A stretch of 64,000 bases of DNA from Chlamydiales bacterium. GTDB lineage: Bacteria; Chlamydiota; Chlamydiia; Chlamydiales; Simkaniaceae. The notes beneath the pieces are model-generated. The model worked only from the letters and a program-made list of their open reading frames with translations, searched no databases and was not told where the DNA came from. Below are positions 45,179 to 54,506 of the stretch, piece after piece. Location of the stretch: assembly GCA_024233395.1 (NCBI GenBank), contig JACKPR010000002.1:248001-312000 (forward strand). The letters are read 5' to 3'. Numbering within the stretch: the first letter of the stretch is position 1; each line of letters starts with the position of its first letter. The position numbers and the translations under genes are program-made.

Positions 45179-45259
45179 CCTTTGAAGGATGGACTTTCAA
45201 AAATTTTTTGAATAGGGAAATATTGAATTCCCTTTTCATATTTGGTACGATGCGTATTA

Positions 45260-45826
45260 ATGAAAAAGTTTTTGATACGGGGCATTATCGCTATTGCCCC
45301 ATTAGCTCTAACCATTGGGATCATTTACTGGCTTTTTGCCTTTCTAGAGAATCTTGTTGGTCCTCCGATGAAAGCTCTCATGGGAAAATATTACATTCCT
45401 GGAATGGGAATCGTAGCTGCTGTCATCCTTCTCTTCTTTATTGGATGTGTTCTTAATACTTGGATGATTTCTCAAATCACCCAGTTTTTTGACCGTATTT
45501 TTAAAAAGATTCCCTTTTTTAAATCGCTCTATAAGATGGTCAAAAATGTGACCCACTTCTTTCAAGCCTCTCCAGGTGGTGAAAAAAACAAAGTGGTTGA
45601 AGTCACCATTGCAGGGCAAACCCTTGTCGGATTTATTACTCGAGAAAATTTTTCAGACTTTCCATCAATGGATACCGATCGTATTGCTGTTTACCTTCCG
45701 ATGAGTTATCAAATCGGAGGTTATACTGTTTTGACTCCAAGATCTCAGGTTAAACCATTAGATATATCTGTTGAAGACGCCTTGCAGTACACATTAATTG
45801 CATGGGCTCGTAAACCCGAGGAATAA
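45260..45826 (+). CDS. DUF502 family membrane protein
   Basis: A 188-aa membrane protein with two N-terminal hydrophobic helices (APLALTIGIIYWLFAFL; GIVAAVILLFFIGCVLN) and a soluble beta-rich domain, matching DUF502. The conserved stretch IPFFKSLYKMVKN lies just after the second helix. I start at ATG 45260 at the natural N-terminus MKKFLIRG; the frame is open 18 bases further up. The family's role is unknown. The next gene follows after 11 bases. Confidence 0.85.
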   Translation: MKKFLIRGIIAIAPLALTIGIIYWLFAFLENLVGPPMKALMGKYYIPGMGIVAAVILLFFIGCVLNTWMISQITQFFDRIFKKIPFFKSLYKMVKNVTHFFQASPGGEKNKVVEVTIAGQTLVGFITRENFSDFPSMDTDRIAVYLPMSYQIGGYTVLTPRSQVKPLDISVEDALQYTLIAWARKPEE

Positions 45827-45837
45827 CCCATAAACTC

Positions 45838-46533
45838 ATGATTACTCTTTATCTTTATCCAGGACTTTTTGGCCTTGAAGACAATAATCCTTTTGGGCTC
45901 AAAGTTGTTACCTTTTTGAAGTTGACAAAAGTTCCCTTTGAAATGAAGCATATCGTCGATACAAGTAAGGCTCCACGTGGGCAACTTCCTTACATGGAAA
46001 TAGATGGTGAAATCACCTCGGATAGTAATGAAATGATTGAAAAAATCACGAAAACTTACCAGCTTTTGATCGATAACACTCTAAGTGAAAAAGAAAAAGC
46101 TCTTGATTTTGCTATAAGACGCATGCTTGATGAACACCTGTATTGGGTCATGTCGTATTCACGATGGCAGGATGAGACCTATTGGCCTCGGTTTGAGCAA
46201 GCTTTCATTGAGACTTTCCCTAATATGCAAAAAGGAGATCTTGATGGATTCAGAGAAAACAACATAAAAAAGTATCAAATGCAGGGTATCGGACGCTACT
46301 CCCCCGAAGATGTCTATAAAAAAGGAACGCAAGACCTTAAGATTATAGAAACGCTCCTTTCCGATGAGGATTATTTCTTTGGGAAGACTCTGCATACAAT
46401 CGATGCATGCATCTACGGGTTTCTGGCCAACATTTACTACTATGAAATCGAAACCCCTCTGAGATCTTTCATTCAAAAAAGTGCAAAACTCTCGAACTAT
46501 CTTAAAAAAGTCCACGTCCTAGTTTCAAAATAG
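45838..46533 (+). CDS. Glutathione S-transferase-fold protein, metaxin/FAX-like
   Basis: A 231-aa protein. The N-terminal thioredoxin-like domain has LYPGLFGLEDNNPFGLKVVTFLKL and RGQLPYMEIDGEITSDSNEMI; the helical C-terminal domain contains HTIDACIYGFLANI. This pairing is characteristic of the metaxin/failed-axon-connection branch of the GST superfamily, known from eukaryotes and scattered bacteria. No catalytic Cys or Ser of classical GSTs stands out. It could be a detoxification enzyme or a protein of host origin; its activity is unknown. Confidence 0.8.
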   Translation: MITLYLYPGLFGLEDNNPFGLKVVTFLKLTKVPFEMKHIVDTSKAPRGQLPYMEIDGEITSDSNEMIEKITKTYQLLIDNTLSEKEKALDFAIRRMLDEHLYWVMSYSRWQDETYWPRFEQAFIETFPNMQKGDLDGFRENNIKKYQMQGIGRYSPEDVYKKGTQDLKIIETLLSDEDYFFGKTLHTIDACIYGFLANIYYYEIETPLRSFIQKSAKLSNYLKKVHVLVSK

Positions 46534-46564
46534 AATCACCTTTTTCCAAGGTGCTTTCTCATAA

Positions 46565-46583
46565 ATATTACCAAGTGGTATAT
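46565..46583. promoter_or_regulatory. Dyad upstream of tpsA
   Basis: ATATTACCA-AG-TGGTATAT is a near-perfect palindrome 34 bases before the tpsA start and could be an operator. No convincing -35/-10 pair is seen around it. Confidence 0.3.
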
Positions 46584-46616
46584 CTAAAAAAAAATTATAA
46601 AAATTAAGGTGTCTTC

Positions 46617-49600
46617 GTGTCTTGGTCGAAATCTATTCTCTTTTCACTTTTTATTGTTCCCCTTTTAGCAAAACCTAATGGAGGGGAGGTTGTAAGTGGT
46701 CAAGCCACGATCATTAACCAAGATAATCAAACTCTTCATATTAAAACTGAGCAAGAAAAAACTATCATTCAATGGAAGGATTTTTCGATTCAAAAAGGAG
46801 AAAAAGCCCATTTTATCCAACCCAACTCTTCTTCAGCAACTTTGAACCGTGTTGTCGGAGCAAATCCATCTGAGATTCTTGGATATCTTCACTCGAACGG
46901 ACAACTTTACTTATTGAATCCTAATGGAGTTCTTATAGGAGAAGGTGCCTTTATTGATACAGGAGCTTTTATTGCTTCGACATTTAATGTTCTTGATAGC
47001 GCTTTTTTAAAGGGAGAAAACCTCGAATTTTTTGGGGACTCTTTAGGATCGGTCATTAATTTTGGGAAAATTCATACAAAAGATGGGGACGCTCTCCTTA
47101 TTGGAAAAACAGTAGAAAATCATGGAACAATTACTGTTAATGGTGGGCGAGCAGGAGCTTTTGGTTGTACCTCTCTTCTCTATCACCCTAACAGCAAAGA
47201 TCCTCTTTATGTGAAAGGTGGAATCTCTGAAGAGCTAAATACAGAAGGAAATGCTTATTCACATGCAATGAAAACCAGTGCGAAGCCCGATGCATTAGCG
47301 ACTGTTAAAAAAGATGGGGAAGTTTATCTGACCCATGTAAGAAATACAGGAACAATCACTGCAAAAAAAGGGGACAAAGGAGGAGAAGTTTATGTTTTAG
47401 GAGACCATGTGATCGTTCACGAAGAATCGCTGATCGATGTTTCAGGAAAATCTGGGGGCGGAACAATTTACATTGGAGGGAGTTTTCAAGGGAAAGATAA
47501 AAATCTTCTTGCTTCCGAATATACCTTTGTTGCTGAAAAAACTTGTTTTGATGCGAGTGCTCTACAAGAAGGTGATGGAGGGAAAATCCTTTTTTGGTCA
47601 GATAAAGAAACACGTTTTTATGGTCATGCTAAAGCAACAGGAGGACTATCTGAAGGAAATGGGGGTTATGTAGAGGTATCAGCTCCTACAACAAACTGGA
47701 CTTATGGAGGAACAGTTGACTTAACTGCTCCCCACGGGAAACCTGGTGAACTTCTTCTTGATCCCAATGATATCACTGTAGGAATCGCCCCTTCAAACCC
47801 ACTCTATGTAGGAAGTCCTTATATTGGAGCTCCTGCCGCGAGCGCTCAACTCCTTTATACAGACCTGGCTGCCGCTCTTGGTGCTGGAAATGTGACTATT
47901 CAAACAAGCTTAGGAACTCCTGGAGGAAACGGAGATATCTTCTTTGACCTGGCGGGAAATATCTTAACTTGGGGAAGTGGAAATAGTCTTACCGTTTTAG
48001 CAGATCGTGATGTTGTTTTTCGTACCCTTTCTGACATTCAAACTACTGGTGGGGGAACCAATATCACTATCACTGCTGGCAGAGACTACATCAGTGCCTC
48101 AGGTTCTACAATCGATGCACAAGGGCCTGGCGGAACACTTACCTTAACAGCTGGAAGAAATATTAATGCTTTGGGAGGATTCCAGAATAGTAATATTTCT
48201 GGAGTCGATGCGACAGTCAATGTTCTGGCACAAACTGGGGACATTACTATGGGAGAGTTAAATGCTACTTTCCCCATTAATTTTGGTTGCGTCCATGGCC
48301 CTGTAACAGTCGAAGCGACAAGAGGAAGCATTAATCTGACAGGTGGATCTATTATTGGGTATTACGACTCTAATCCTGGAAACTTTAATCCTACAACTGG
48401 GCCTATCACTGTTTTAGTAGGAAACGATTTGACAATCCAGTGTGGAATCGCAAATATTCTGAGTCTATCAATGATTGCCAAGCAAGGAAGAACTCCTCAT
48501 GATGTGACTGATAATCCTGTAACAGTAAATGTAGGCAGAAATTTGTTCATCCAATCTGGACCTGTTGTAGATGGTCCTGGAGGTGGAATTGGTCGCCCTT
48601 TACAGTTGACCGGTGCGAACCCCGTTCACACGGGAGATATTACTGTTAATGTCGGTGGAGATTGTACTATTTTCGGTGGAGATAACTTCTCAGGGATTGG
48701 AGATCGTGCTCGGGCCTTAGCTCATGGAAAAATTGAAGCGCGCTTGAATGTCAATGTTGGGAATAACTTAATGATGGGACATGGACCTGGGCTTCCAGGT
48801 GTCTCAGGAGCTTTCATCGGTGTTTTTGACAATAACCTCGCCGCAAGTGGCACACCTGAGAATGTTCGGGGAACCACCCACATTAATGTCGGAAATAACT
48901 TTGTAATGGATGCAAGACTCGGCGCAGCTTTTGTTGAATTTGCAAACGACAATCAAAATGGCGCCTTTCCAGCAGAACTGTTTGTTCACGTTGGGAATAG
49001 CTTGTTACTCATTGGAGGTCCTTTTCCTATTCCGGTGATCAGTTCTGTCCTAGGAGCTAACTTTAATTACTATGAAATACAAAATAGCACCTCTCACTTC
49101 TGGGCATTAAACAGTATTCATTGCATTAATGGAAGTTTTGGAAGTGCAAACCTCCATAACAAGGTCTTCAATAATACAAATGTCATTAGCCCGAACTTAG
49201 GAACAATAAGCGCTCGGGCAGGCGGAGATATTCGTGTAGCAGGTGGAGTTCCCTCAAGAATTCGGGCTCAAGGGGATATCGTTGATTATGAAGCATCAGG
49301 AGGATTCACCTATATTGCCGATGCAACTTTTGCAAATGGAGAGCTTTGGGGGCCACAAACTGCTTTAGTTGGAGGAGTGAATATTTTTGCCGGAACTCCA
49401 CTTGGTTCTCCTTCACCTGCTGTCTTCAGCAATGGACAAGGAGCTATTGCGTTTGATACCAACCTGTACAATACCAATGCTATTCCTCTATCGACTCAGC
49501 AAATCGCTGCATTAGGTTATGGTTCTTTTGCAACACCACCTCAAACAGGCGTTGGGAACCCCATTACCTACTGGTCTCAAAATGGAAGTCCTACAATCAT

Positions 49601-50450
49601 GTCTACTAAACATCTATTTGCAAATGGAACCCCTGCGAACATCTTAAATATTGGAACCACAGGTCCTAGTATTAGCTTTAATAATGAAAGTCGAGCAGCA
49701 GTCTATACTGCACCCACCAATCCCTTCTTTAAAGATGGAGGAGATATTACTATCGTTGCCTTTAGAGATACGATCATCTCAGGACCATCAACACTCAACA
49801 CTCTTCCAGTAAATTCTATTATTCCCATTTACGCACCAAGTGGAAATATCTTAGTGATTACACAGGGCAATATGACTTTGCGTAATAATGCTGTTGTTTC
49901 TGCTTCTGAAAACGTAGATCTTGTGTGCGATAATCAGGCCCCTGCACCACCACAAATTGGACCAGGAGCATTTTCTATCGATGCGACTAGCTTTATTAAT
50001 TCAGATAATGGATACATCCGAGTTTACACAGCAAGACAAGCTCAAAATGTCATTGATCCCCTTGCAGAATTTATTAATGGAGGCCTCTCGTACTTTTTCG
50101 TTCCAGGGCAACTCTTTGTCGATACCGATCAAGAAAAATGGTGCACTTATTATCCCGATGGCGATCAAGGGGTTCCCTTTAAGATTTTCTATAAGCCCTG
50201 TTTAGAAACAATTACTCATGAAGCTATGATTATCTTAACTGAGTTCTTATATGAAGAATCATCTTTCAATTACTACTTAGGTTGGCCTGAAAACTTCTAT
50301 GTCAAATACACCCCGCGCGCTCCTCTTCAACCTGGAGAATGGCGCTCCACATTTGATAGCTTTAATGTCAGCCCTCAAGAACGCTACTTTATTAGAAGAC
50401 AAGATGACACCAGAGCTAACAACAATCCTCGAACCTATCTAACTTGGTGA
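46617..50450 (+). CDS. Two-partner secretion exoprotein, filamentous-haemagglutinin-like (TpsA)
   Basis: A 1277-aa protein with a GTG start (46617) preceded by AAGG. Residues 1-18 are a signal peptide. Residues 20-250 are the TPS secretion domain: GGEVVSGQATI, TIIQWKDFSIQKGE, ILGYLHSNGQLYLLNPNGV (NPNG at 101-104) and GAFIASTFNV. After a LLLDPNDITV motif comes a long beta-helix with recurrent VNVG-N-L and ITVxVG-x-D/N strands (residues 390-1100). The C-terminal 150 residues are different in character and may be the functional end. It is exported through the adjacent TpsB. Adhesion to host or amoeba is a plausible role. Confidence 0.88.
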   Translation: MSWSKSILFSLFIVPLLAKPNGGEVVSGQATIINQDNQTLHIKTEQEKTIIQWKDFSIQKGEKAHFIQPNSSSATLNRVVGANPSEILGYLHSNGQLYLLNPNGVLIGEGAFIDTGAFIASTFNVLDSAFLKGENLEFFGDSLGSVINFGKIHTKDGDALLIGKTVENHGTITVNGGRAGAFGCTSLLYHPNSKDPLYVKGGISEELNTEGNAYSHAMKTSAKPDALATVKKDGEVYLTHVRNTGTITAKKGDKGGEVYVLGDHVIVHEESLIDVSGKSGGGTIYIGGSFQGKDKNLLASEYTFVAEKTCFDASALQEGDGGKILFWSDKETRFYGHAKATGGLSEGNGGYVEVSAPTTNWTYGGTVDLTAPHGKPGELLLDPNDITVGIAPSNPLYVGSPYIGAPAASAQLLYTDLAAALGAGNVTIQTSLGTPGGNGDIFFDLAGNILTWGSGNSLTVLADRDVVFRTLSDIQTTGGGTNITITAGRDYISASGSTIDAQGPGGTLTLTAGRNINALGGFQNSNISGVDATVNVLAQTGDITMGELNATFPINFGCVHGPVTVEATRGSINLTGGSIIGYYDSNPGNFNPTTGPITVLVGNDLTIQCGIANILSLSMIAKQGRTPHDVTDNPVTVNVGRNLFIQSGPVVDGPGGGIGRPLQLTGANPVHTGDITVNVGGDCTIFGGDNFSGIGDRARALAHGKIEARLNVNVGNNLMMGHGPGLPGVSGAFIGVFDNNLAASGTPENVRGTTHINVGNNFVMDARLGAAFVEFANDNQNGAFPAELFVHVGNSLLLIGGPFPIPVISSVLGANFNYYEIQNSTSHFWALNSIHCINGSFGSANLHNKVFNNTNVISPNLGTISARAGGDIRVAGGVPSRIRAQGDIVDYEASGGFTYIADATFANGELWGPQTALVGGVNIFAGTPLGSPSPAVFSNGQGAIAFDTNLYNTNAIPLSTQQIAALGYGSFATPPQTGVGNPITYWSQNGSPTIMSTKHLFANGTPANILNIGTTGPSISFNNESRAAVYTAPTNPFFKDGGDITIVAFRDTIISGPSTLNTLPVNSIIPIYAPSGNILVITQGNMTLRNNAVVSASENVDLVCDNQAPAPPQIGPGAFSIDATSFINSDNGYIRVYTARQAQNVIDPLAEFINGGLSYFFVPGQLFVDTDQEKWCTYYPDGDQGVPFKIFYKPCLETITHEAMIILTEFLYEESSFNYYLGWPENFYVKYTPRAPLQPGEWRSTFDSFNVSPQERYFIRRQDDTRANNNPRTYLTW

Positions 50451-50493
50451 TTTGAACTTGATAATAAATTATTTAACCCCCTAGAGTACAAAA

Positions 50494-52161
50494 ATGATGC
50501 GAACCGTTCTTTATCTAGCAACTTTTTTTCTACTTCCTCTTTTTGGAATTGAACAGCATTTCCCATTACTCACATGCCCCCAAGAAACCGAAGAAGTCCT
50601 TGCTCCAAGTTTTAAGGGAATTATCCTTTTAGGATCCAAAGACTCCGTTAATAAAATCCATTCTCCAGAAGCCCATGGTATTCAATTTATTGATCTAAAG
50701 GTTTCTAAAGAAGATGATGTCTTAAAGTTTTTCCTCGAAGATTATCTTGGAAGGCCTGTAACCGTAAGTCGTATTAGTGAAATCAAAAAAAGAATCGTCG
50801 ATTTTTACCGAAAAGCAAATCATCCAATTGTTTATGTAGAAGTCCCTTCACAATCCATTTCATCAGGAGTTTTGGAACTCATCGTTTATGAAGGTAAACT
50901 TGGAGAGATTCGCTCAACAGGAAACAAACACTTTAAGGATGAGAAGTTGATTGGTTATATGCGTAACCAAAAAAGTCAACCGGTCGATATGGATCTTCTT
51001 ATCAAAGACCTTGAATGGATGAATCGAAATCCTTTTAGACAGACTAACTCGATTTTCTCTCCATCTGGACAAAATGATGTGACCGATATTGAGCTTGTTA
51101 CAGAAGATCGATGGCCGTGGCGTTTCTTTGCAGGGGTGGATAATAGTGGAATCCGTCAATCGGGAAGAACGCGGTATTTTGCTGGCTTTAACTGGGGGAA
51201 TGTTTTTAATCTAGATCACATTCTTTCGTTTCAGTTCACTTCAGGAAGCAATATCAATAACTACTGGTCAACTTCTCTTCACTATACAGCTCCCCTTCCT
51301 TGGAGACATACTCTCGTTACGTATGGAGGTTATTCTCATATTAAAGCAGACCTGGATACGCCGGGGATGAAAACCAAAGGTTATAGTGCCCAAGCAAGCC
51401 TCCGTTATGAAATTCCTGTTCGTCCCATGCTTAATTTCTTAGAAGACTTTCTTATTGGATTCGATTGGAAGCGGACAAATACAAGCATTGATCAAGACGG
51501 AGATCTCTTTTTTGATCAATCCGTGAATCTGACTCAACTTGTCATTGGGTATAATGGAGGATATGAAGGTTCTTGGTACAAAGTTTCCGGTACCATTGAA
51601 GTCTATGGATCCCCTGGAAGATGGCTTCCTGATCAAAGCCGCAAACGTTATCAAGAACTGCGTGAAGGAGCCAATAATTCCTATATATACACACGATTGG
51701 CAATTGCTCCCATTTTAGAAATAGGATATGGGTTCACCCTCCATGCAAAGGCCAGGGGGCAACTTTCAAGTACTAACCTTTTAGCGAGTGAGCAATACGG
51801 ACTTGGTGGATGGGATACTGTACGTGGGTATCAAGTTAGAGAAGTGAATGCAGATAATGTCTTCATTGGAAACCTTGAATTTCGCTCTCCCCCAATTAAA
51901 ATAGTTGGGCACCTTAATAAGATTCCGAAAGACGAACTCCTCTTTCTAGTTTTTATGGACTATGCTTATGGAAGAAATCATAAAGTCTTCCCAGGAGAAG
52001 TAGACCACAATAATATGATGGGAGTGGGACCTGGTGTCCGCTACAATATTCCTCCCTATATCACATTTAGAGGCGATCTAGGATATAAAGTTTGGCAACC
52101 AGAGCAATCAGATAATCATACCCGCTGGCGTTTTGAGTTTGGTTTGATTGCTAGTTATTAA
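50494..52161 (+). CDS. Two-partner secretion transporter (TpsB, FhaC/ShlB family)
   Basis: A 555-aa outer-membrane Omp85-superfamily protein with an N-terminal signal peptide, POTRA domains around residues 60-230 (VSRISEIKKRIVDFYRKANHPIVYVEVP... and a second unit with GEIRSTGNKHFKDEKL), and a C-terminal 16-stranded barrel. The conserved loop-6 motif VRGY is in GGWDTVRGYQVRE. It recognises the TPS domain of the upstream exoprotein and threads it across the outer membrane. It starts 43 bases after tpsA, in the fhaB-fhaC order. The convergent VOC gene overlaps by 4 bases. Confidence 0.9.
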   Translation: MMRTVLYLATFFLLPLFGIEQHFPLLTCPQETEEVLAPSFKGIILLGSKDSVNKIHSPEAHGIQFIDLKVSKEDDVLKFFLEDYLGRPVTVSRISEIKKRIVDFYRKANHPIVYVEVPSQSISSGVLELIVYEGKLGEIRSTGNKHFKDEKLIGYMRNQKSQPVDMDLLIKDLEWMNRNPFRQTNSIFSPSGQNDVTDIELVTEDRWPWRFFAGVDNSGIRQSGRTRYFAGFNWGNVFNLDHILSFQFTSGSNINNYWSTSLHYTAPLPWRHTLVTYGGYSHIKADLDTPGMKTKGYSAQASLRYEIPVRPMLNFLEDFLIGFDWKRTNTSIDQDGDLFFDQSVNLTQLVIGYNGGYEGSWYKVSGTIEVYGSPGRWLPDQSRKRYQELREGANNSYIYTRLAIAPILEIGYGFTLHAKARGQLSSTNLLASEQYGLGGWDTVRGYQVREVNADNVFIGNLEFRSPPIKIVGHLNKIPKDELLFLVFMDYAYGRNHKVFPGEVDHNNMMGVGPGVRYNIPPYITFRGDLGYKVWQPEQSDNHTRWRFEFGLIASY

Positions 52162-52526
52162 GCAAAATCTGTATCGGCATCTAAACGCGCAAGTTCATCA
52201 TCATCAATTTCTGTTTCAATGAACTCGATAGGGATCCCCTCCTCTTCAATAATAGCGACTCGAAATCCCTCCATTGGTTCCCATGGCCCTAAAATGACAT
52301 TCTTACCCGCTATTTCTTGATCTAGATTTTCCACTCTAAATGCTAAGTGAGGAACTTTCTTTAAAATCTCTGGGAGTTCACATTCATCAGGAAAGCGGTG
52401 CCACTGAACGCGATAGGGATTGGCTCCAAAAGGGGTTGCATAAAACTTAAACTTTGGATGAAAAGACTCTCCGTTTTTCACTTCTTCCGTTGGTATTCCT
52501 AAGTGGTGAAAATCCCATTTTCTCAT
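52158..52526 (-). CDS. VOC-fold (glyoxalase-like) protein
   Basis: A 122-aa vicinal-oxygen-chelate protein. The first beta-alpha-beta unit starts FHHLGIPTEEV and the second has PHLAFRVENLDQEI...VAIIEEEGIPIEFIE, so a metal site from two His and one Glu is possible. The C-terminus is acidic. AAGGAG lies 8 bases before the ATG. Family members include glyoxalases, dioxygenases and antibiotic-binding proteins; the substrate cannot be told. Confidence 0.78.
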   Translation of the reverse strand: MRKWDFHHLGIPTEEVKNGESFHPKFKFYATPFGANPYRVQWHRFPDECELPEILKKVPHLAFRVENLDQEIAGKNVILGPWEPMEGFRVAIIEEEGIPIEFIETEIDDDELARLDADTDFA

Positions 52527-52641
52527 CGTTTAAACTCCTTGCTTTATCATACATGAAAAAAGGCATTTTACAAAGTCTTGACTGGATATAAACAGTAGGT
52601 TTACTCTATCAAACTAATTTTTTATCCTTCAGGAGTTATTT

Positions 52642-53583
52642 ATGAGTAAAAAAGGAATTTTTCTAGGAGTTTTAGGACTTTTATCAGTTTTATCTAAGGG
52701 AAGTGCATGTTGTTGTTGCAATGCAACATCAAGTCAAGAGCCCTATCCTGTTACGATTATGAGTTATAATGTCGATACTCCTGAAAAGGATTGGGATGCT
52801 TGGAACAGCTGGCGCAAAAAAAGTGTTGTTGATGTCATGACCGAGTTCAACTTAGAAGACTTTTATGGCCTTCAAGAAACCAAACATGGCGGAGGACCAG
52901 AAGTCTGTGATCAGATAAAAGCTGAAATCAATAGTCGGCAAAGTGTTCAGGCAGCTCAAAAAGAGTATGATTATATTTCGATTCAAAACCTGAAAAACAA
53001 TCCAAACCAAGATTGTGAAAACTCTATTTTTTTCGATTCAAAAAAATGGCAATGTCTATCATCTGATGGGCTCTATGTTTCAACAGATTGGGATCCAAGA
53101 TATGCTTTTTATGGGATCTTTAGAAATAGTCATAACCCACAGCAAACCGTGATAGTCTTTAATACACATGCTCCTGCTGGAAATTGGCCTCATCCAGGAA
53201 GTCACAATGGATTCCTCCCTGAAGACTTCATAAACATTGCCCAATTTATCGAAGAAACACGAAAAAAAGTTGATCCAAATCATCCAGAACTTGTCCCGGT
53301 AATCTTTTCAGGTGATTGGAATGGAAATGTACAAGGACAAAAAGATTTTCAAAACATTGGACTTGAAACGTGTCGCATTAAAGCAGGAAAACAAGGAGAT
53401 ATTGGACCGACTTGGCCAAGCAATCATCCTACAGACGCGTTTGATCAGATTTTTGCAGGTCAACAAGGAATGGAATGGAGTGAGAGTTCAATCACTGTCA
53501 AAGGGAGAAATATGAGCAGCGTAGAGAGTGCTTCAGATCATCTGCCCATTGAAGCAGAGCTTTACTTTTTATTACTTCAGTAA
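52642..53583 (+). CDS. Exported endonuclease/exonuclease/phosphatase-family protein
   Basis: A 313-aa protein with a signal peptide (residues 1-23) ending at ACCCCN, where four consecutive cysteines (24-27) follow; lipid attachment is possible although the lipobox is imperfect. The mature part is a DNase-I/sphingomyelinase-like EEP fold: MSYNV, LQETK (catalytic Glu), FNTHAP, FSGDWNGN (Asp and Asn) and ASDHLPI (the SDH motif), all present. The substrate could be DNA, a phosphoinositide or sphingomyelin. AGGAG lies 6 bases before the ATG. Confidence 0.85.
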   Translation: MSKKGIFLGVLGLLSVLSKGSACCCCNATSSQEPYPVTIMSYNVDTPEKDWDAWNSWRKKSVVDVMTEFNLEDFYGLQETKHGGGPEVCDQIKAEINSRQSVQAAQKEYDYISIQNLKNNPNQDCENSIFFDSKKWQCLSSDGLYVSTDWDPRYAFYGIFRNSHNPQQTVIVFNTHAPAGNWPHPGSHNGFLPEDFINIAQFIEETRKKVDPNHPELVPVIFSGDWNGNVQGQKDFQNIGLETCRIKAGKQGDIGPTWPSNHPTDAFDQIFAGQQGMEWSESSITVKGRNMSSVESASDHLPIEAELYFLLLQ

Positions 53584-53630
53584 AGGTATTCGCTTGGGGT
53601 AAATAACCGAATCCTCTACTCTGAAATCTT

Positions 53631-54506
53631 ATGAAAAAGGAAAGCGTTGTTCCCCATTTTGAGCAAATTCGGATTGAAAATACCAATCGGTGTGGCTACA
53701 AATGCGTCATGTGCCCCAGAGATAAACACACACGCAAACAAGGGATCATGCCCATTGAAGATTTTGAGCTAGCACTCGATCGAGTTGGCTCCTTTAAAGG
53801 AGAACTCCATCTTCATGGATTTGGAGAAGCTCTTCTCGATAAAGGTCTTCCTGAGAAAGTGCGCATCGCAAAAAAAAGAATGCCCAAGGCTGTTGTAGGA
53901 AACTACACAACTCTCGGCGTTCCCTTTAAAGAAAATTACTTCTTTGACTTAGTCGATTCTGGTATCGATGTCATTCTCGTCAGCTGTTATGGATATACCC
54001 CAGAAACCTACAAAGCCATCCATGGAAGAGATGCTTTTCATATTGTGAAAAAAAACCTCGAAACCCTTTCCAAAGCTCGCTCTTTCATCGATAGTTCTCT
54101 CAAATTAGAAATCATTCCTTCTGGGGAAAAAATGTTACTTACATTAGGAACTCAAAAAGATCCCCGTACAGAATTTAAAGAGTGGATTGAATCCTTAGGC
54201 TTTTCTTTTACTCCAGAACGACGGCTCCATAATTACGGAGATGGTCGATCTTATAATAAACCTGAAGATCGGTTATGCCCAGTTGTTAAAGATATGCGGC
54301 GAGCGATCCTTCAAATCACTTGGGATTTAAAAGTGATTCCTTGTTGCTACGACTATAATGCAACGATTCCGTTTGGGGATCTTCGCACACAAACCCTTGA
54401 AGAAGTTTTTAGTAGCCCTGCCTACAAAGCCTTTATCGAAGCTCATCTCTCAAATAACCTTGAAAACTATCCCGTCTGCCAAAACTGCGAAAAAGACATC
54501 TACTAG
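53631..54506 (+). CDS. Radical SAM protein with SPASM-type C-terminus
   Basis: A 291-aa enzyme. The [4Fe-4S] motif C21-x3-C25-x2-C28 (RCGYKCVMC) lies near the N-terminus, and HGFGEALL corresponds to the SAM-binding glycine strand. The C-terminal region has CCYDYN and CQNC, the cysteines of a SPASM-like auxiliary-cluster site. Such enzymes modify peptides, heptoses or nucleosides; nothing nearby identifies the substrate, and no short precursor peptide is seen next to it. The adjacent convergent SAM methyltransferase overlaps by 4 bases. Confidence 0.87.
   Translation: MKKESVVPHFEQIRIENTNRCGYKCVMCPRDKHTRKQGIMPIEDFELALDRVGSFKGELHLHGFGEALLDKGLPEKVRIAKKRMPKAVVGNYTTLGVPFKENYFFDLVDSGIDVILVSCYGYTPETYKAIHGRDAFHIVKKNLETLSKARSFIDSSLKLEIIPSGEKMLLTLGTQKDPRTEFKEWIESLGFSFTPERRLHNYGDGRSYNKPEDRLCPVVKDMRRAILQITWDLKVIPCCYDYNATIPFGDLRTQTLEEVFSSPAYKAFIEAHLSNNLENYPVCQNCEKDIY

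Noticed and set aside
46617..52161. Contact-dependent inhibition (CDI) locus
   Set aside because: No VENN-type motif or immunity-sized gene follows tpsA; tpsB comes directly after.
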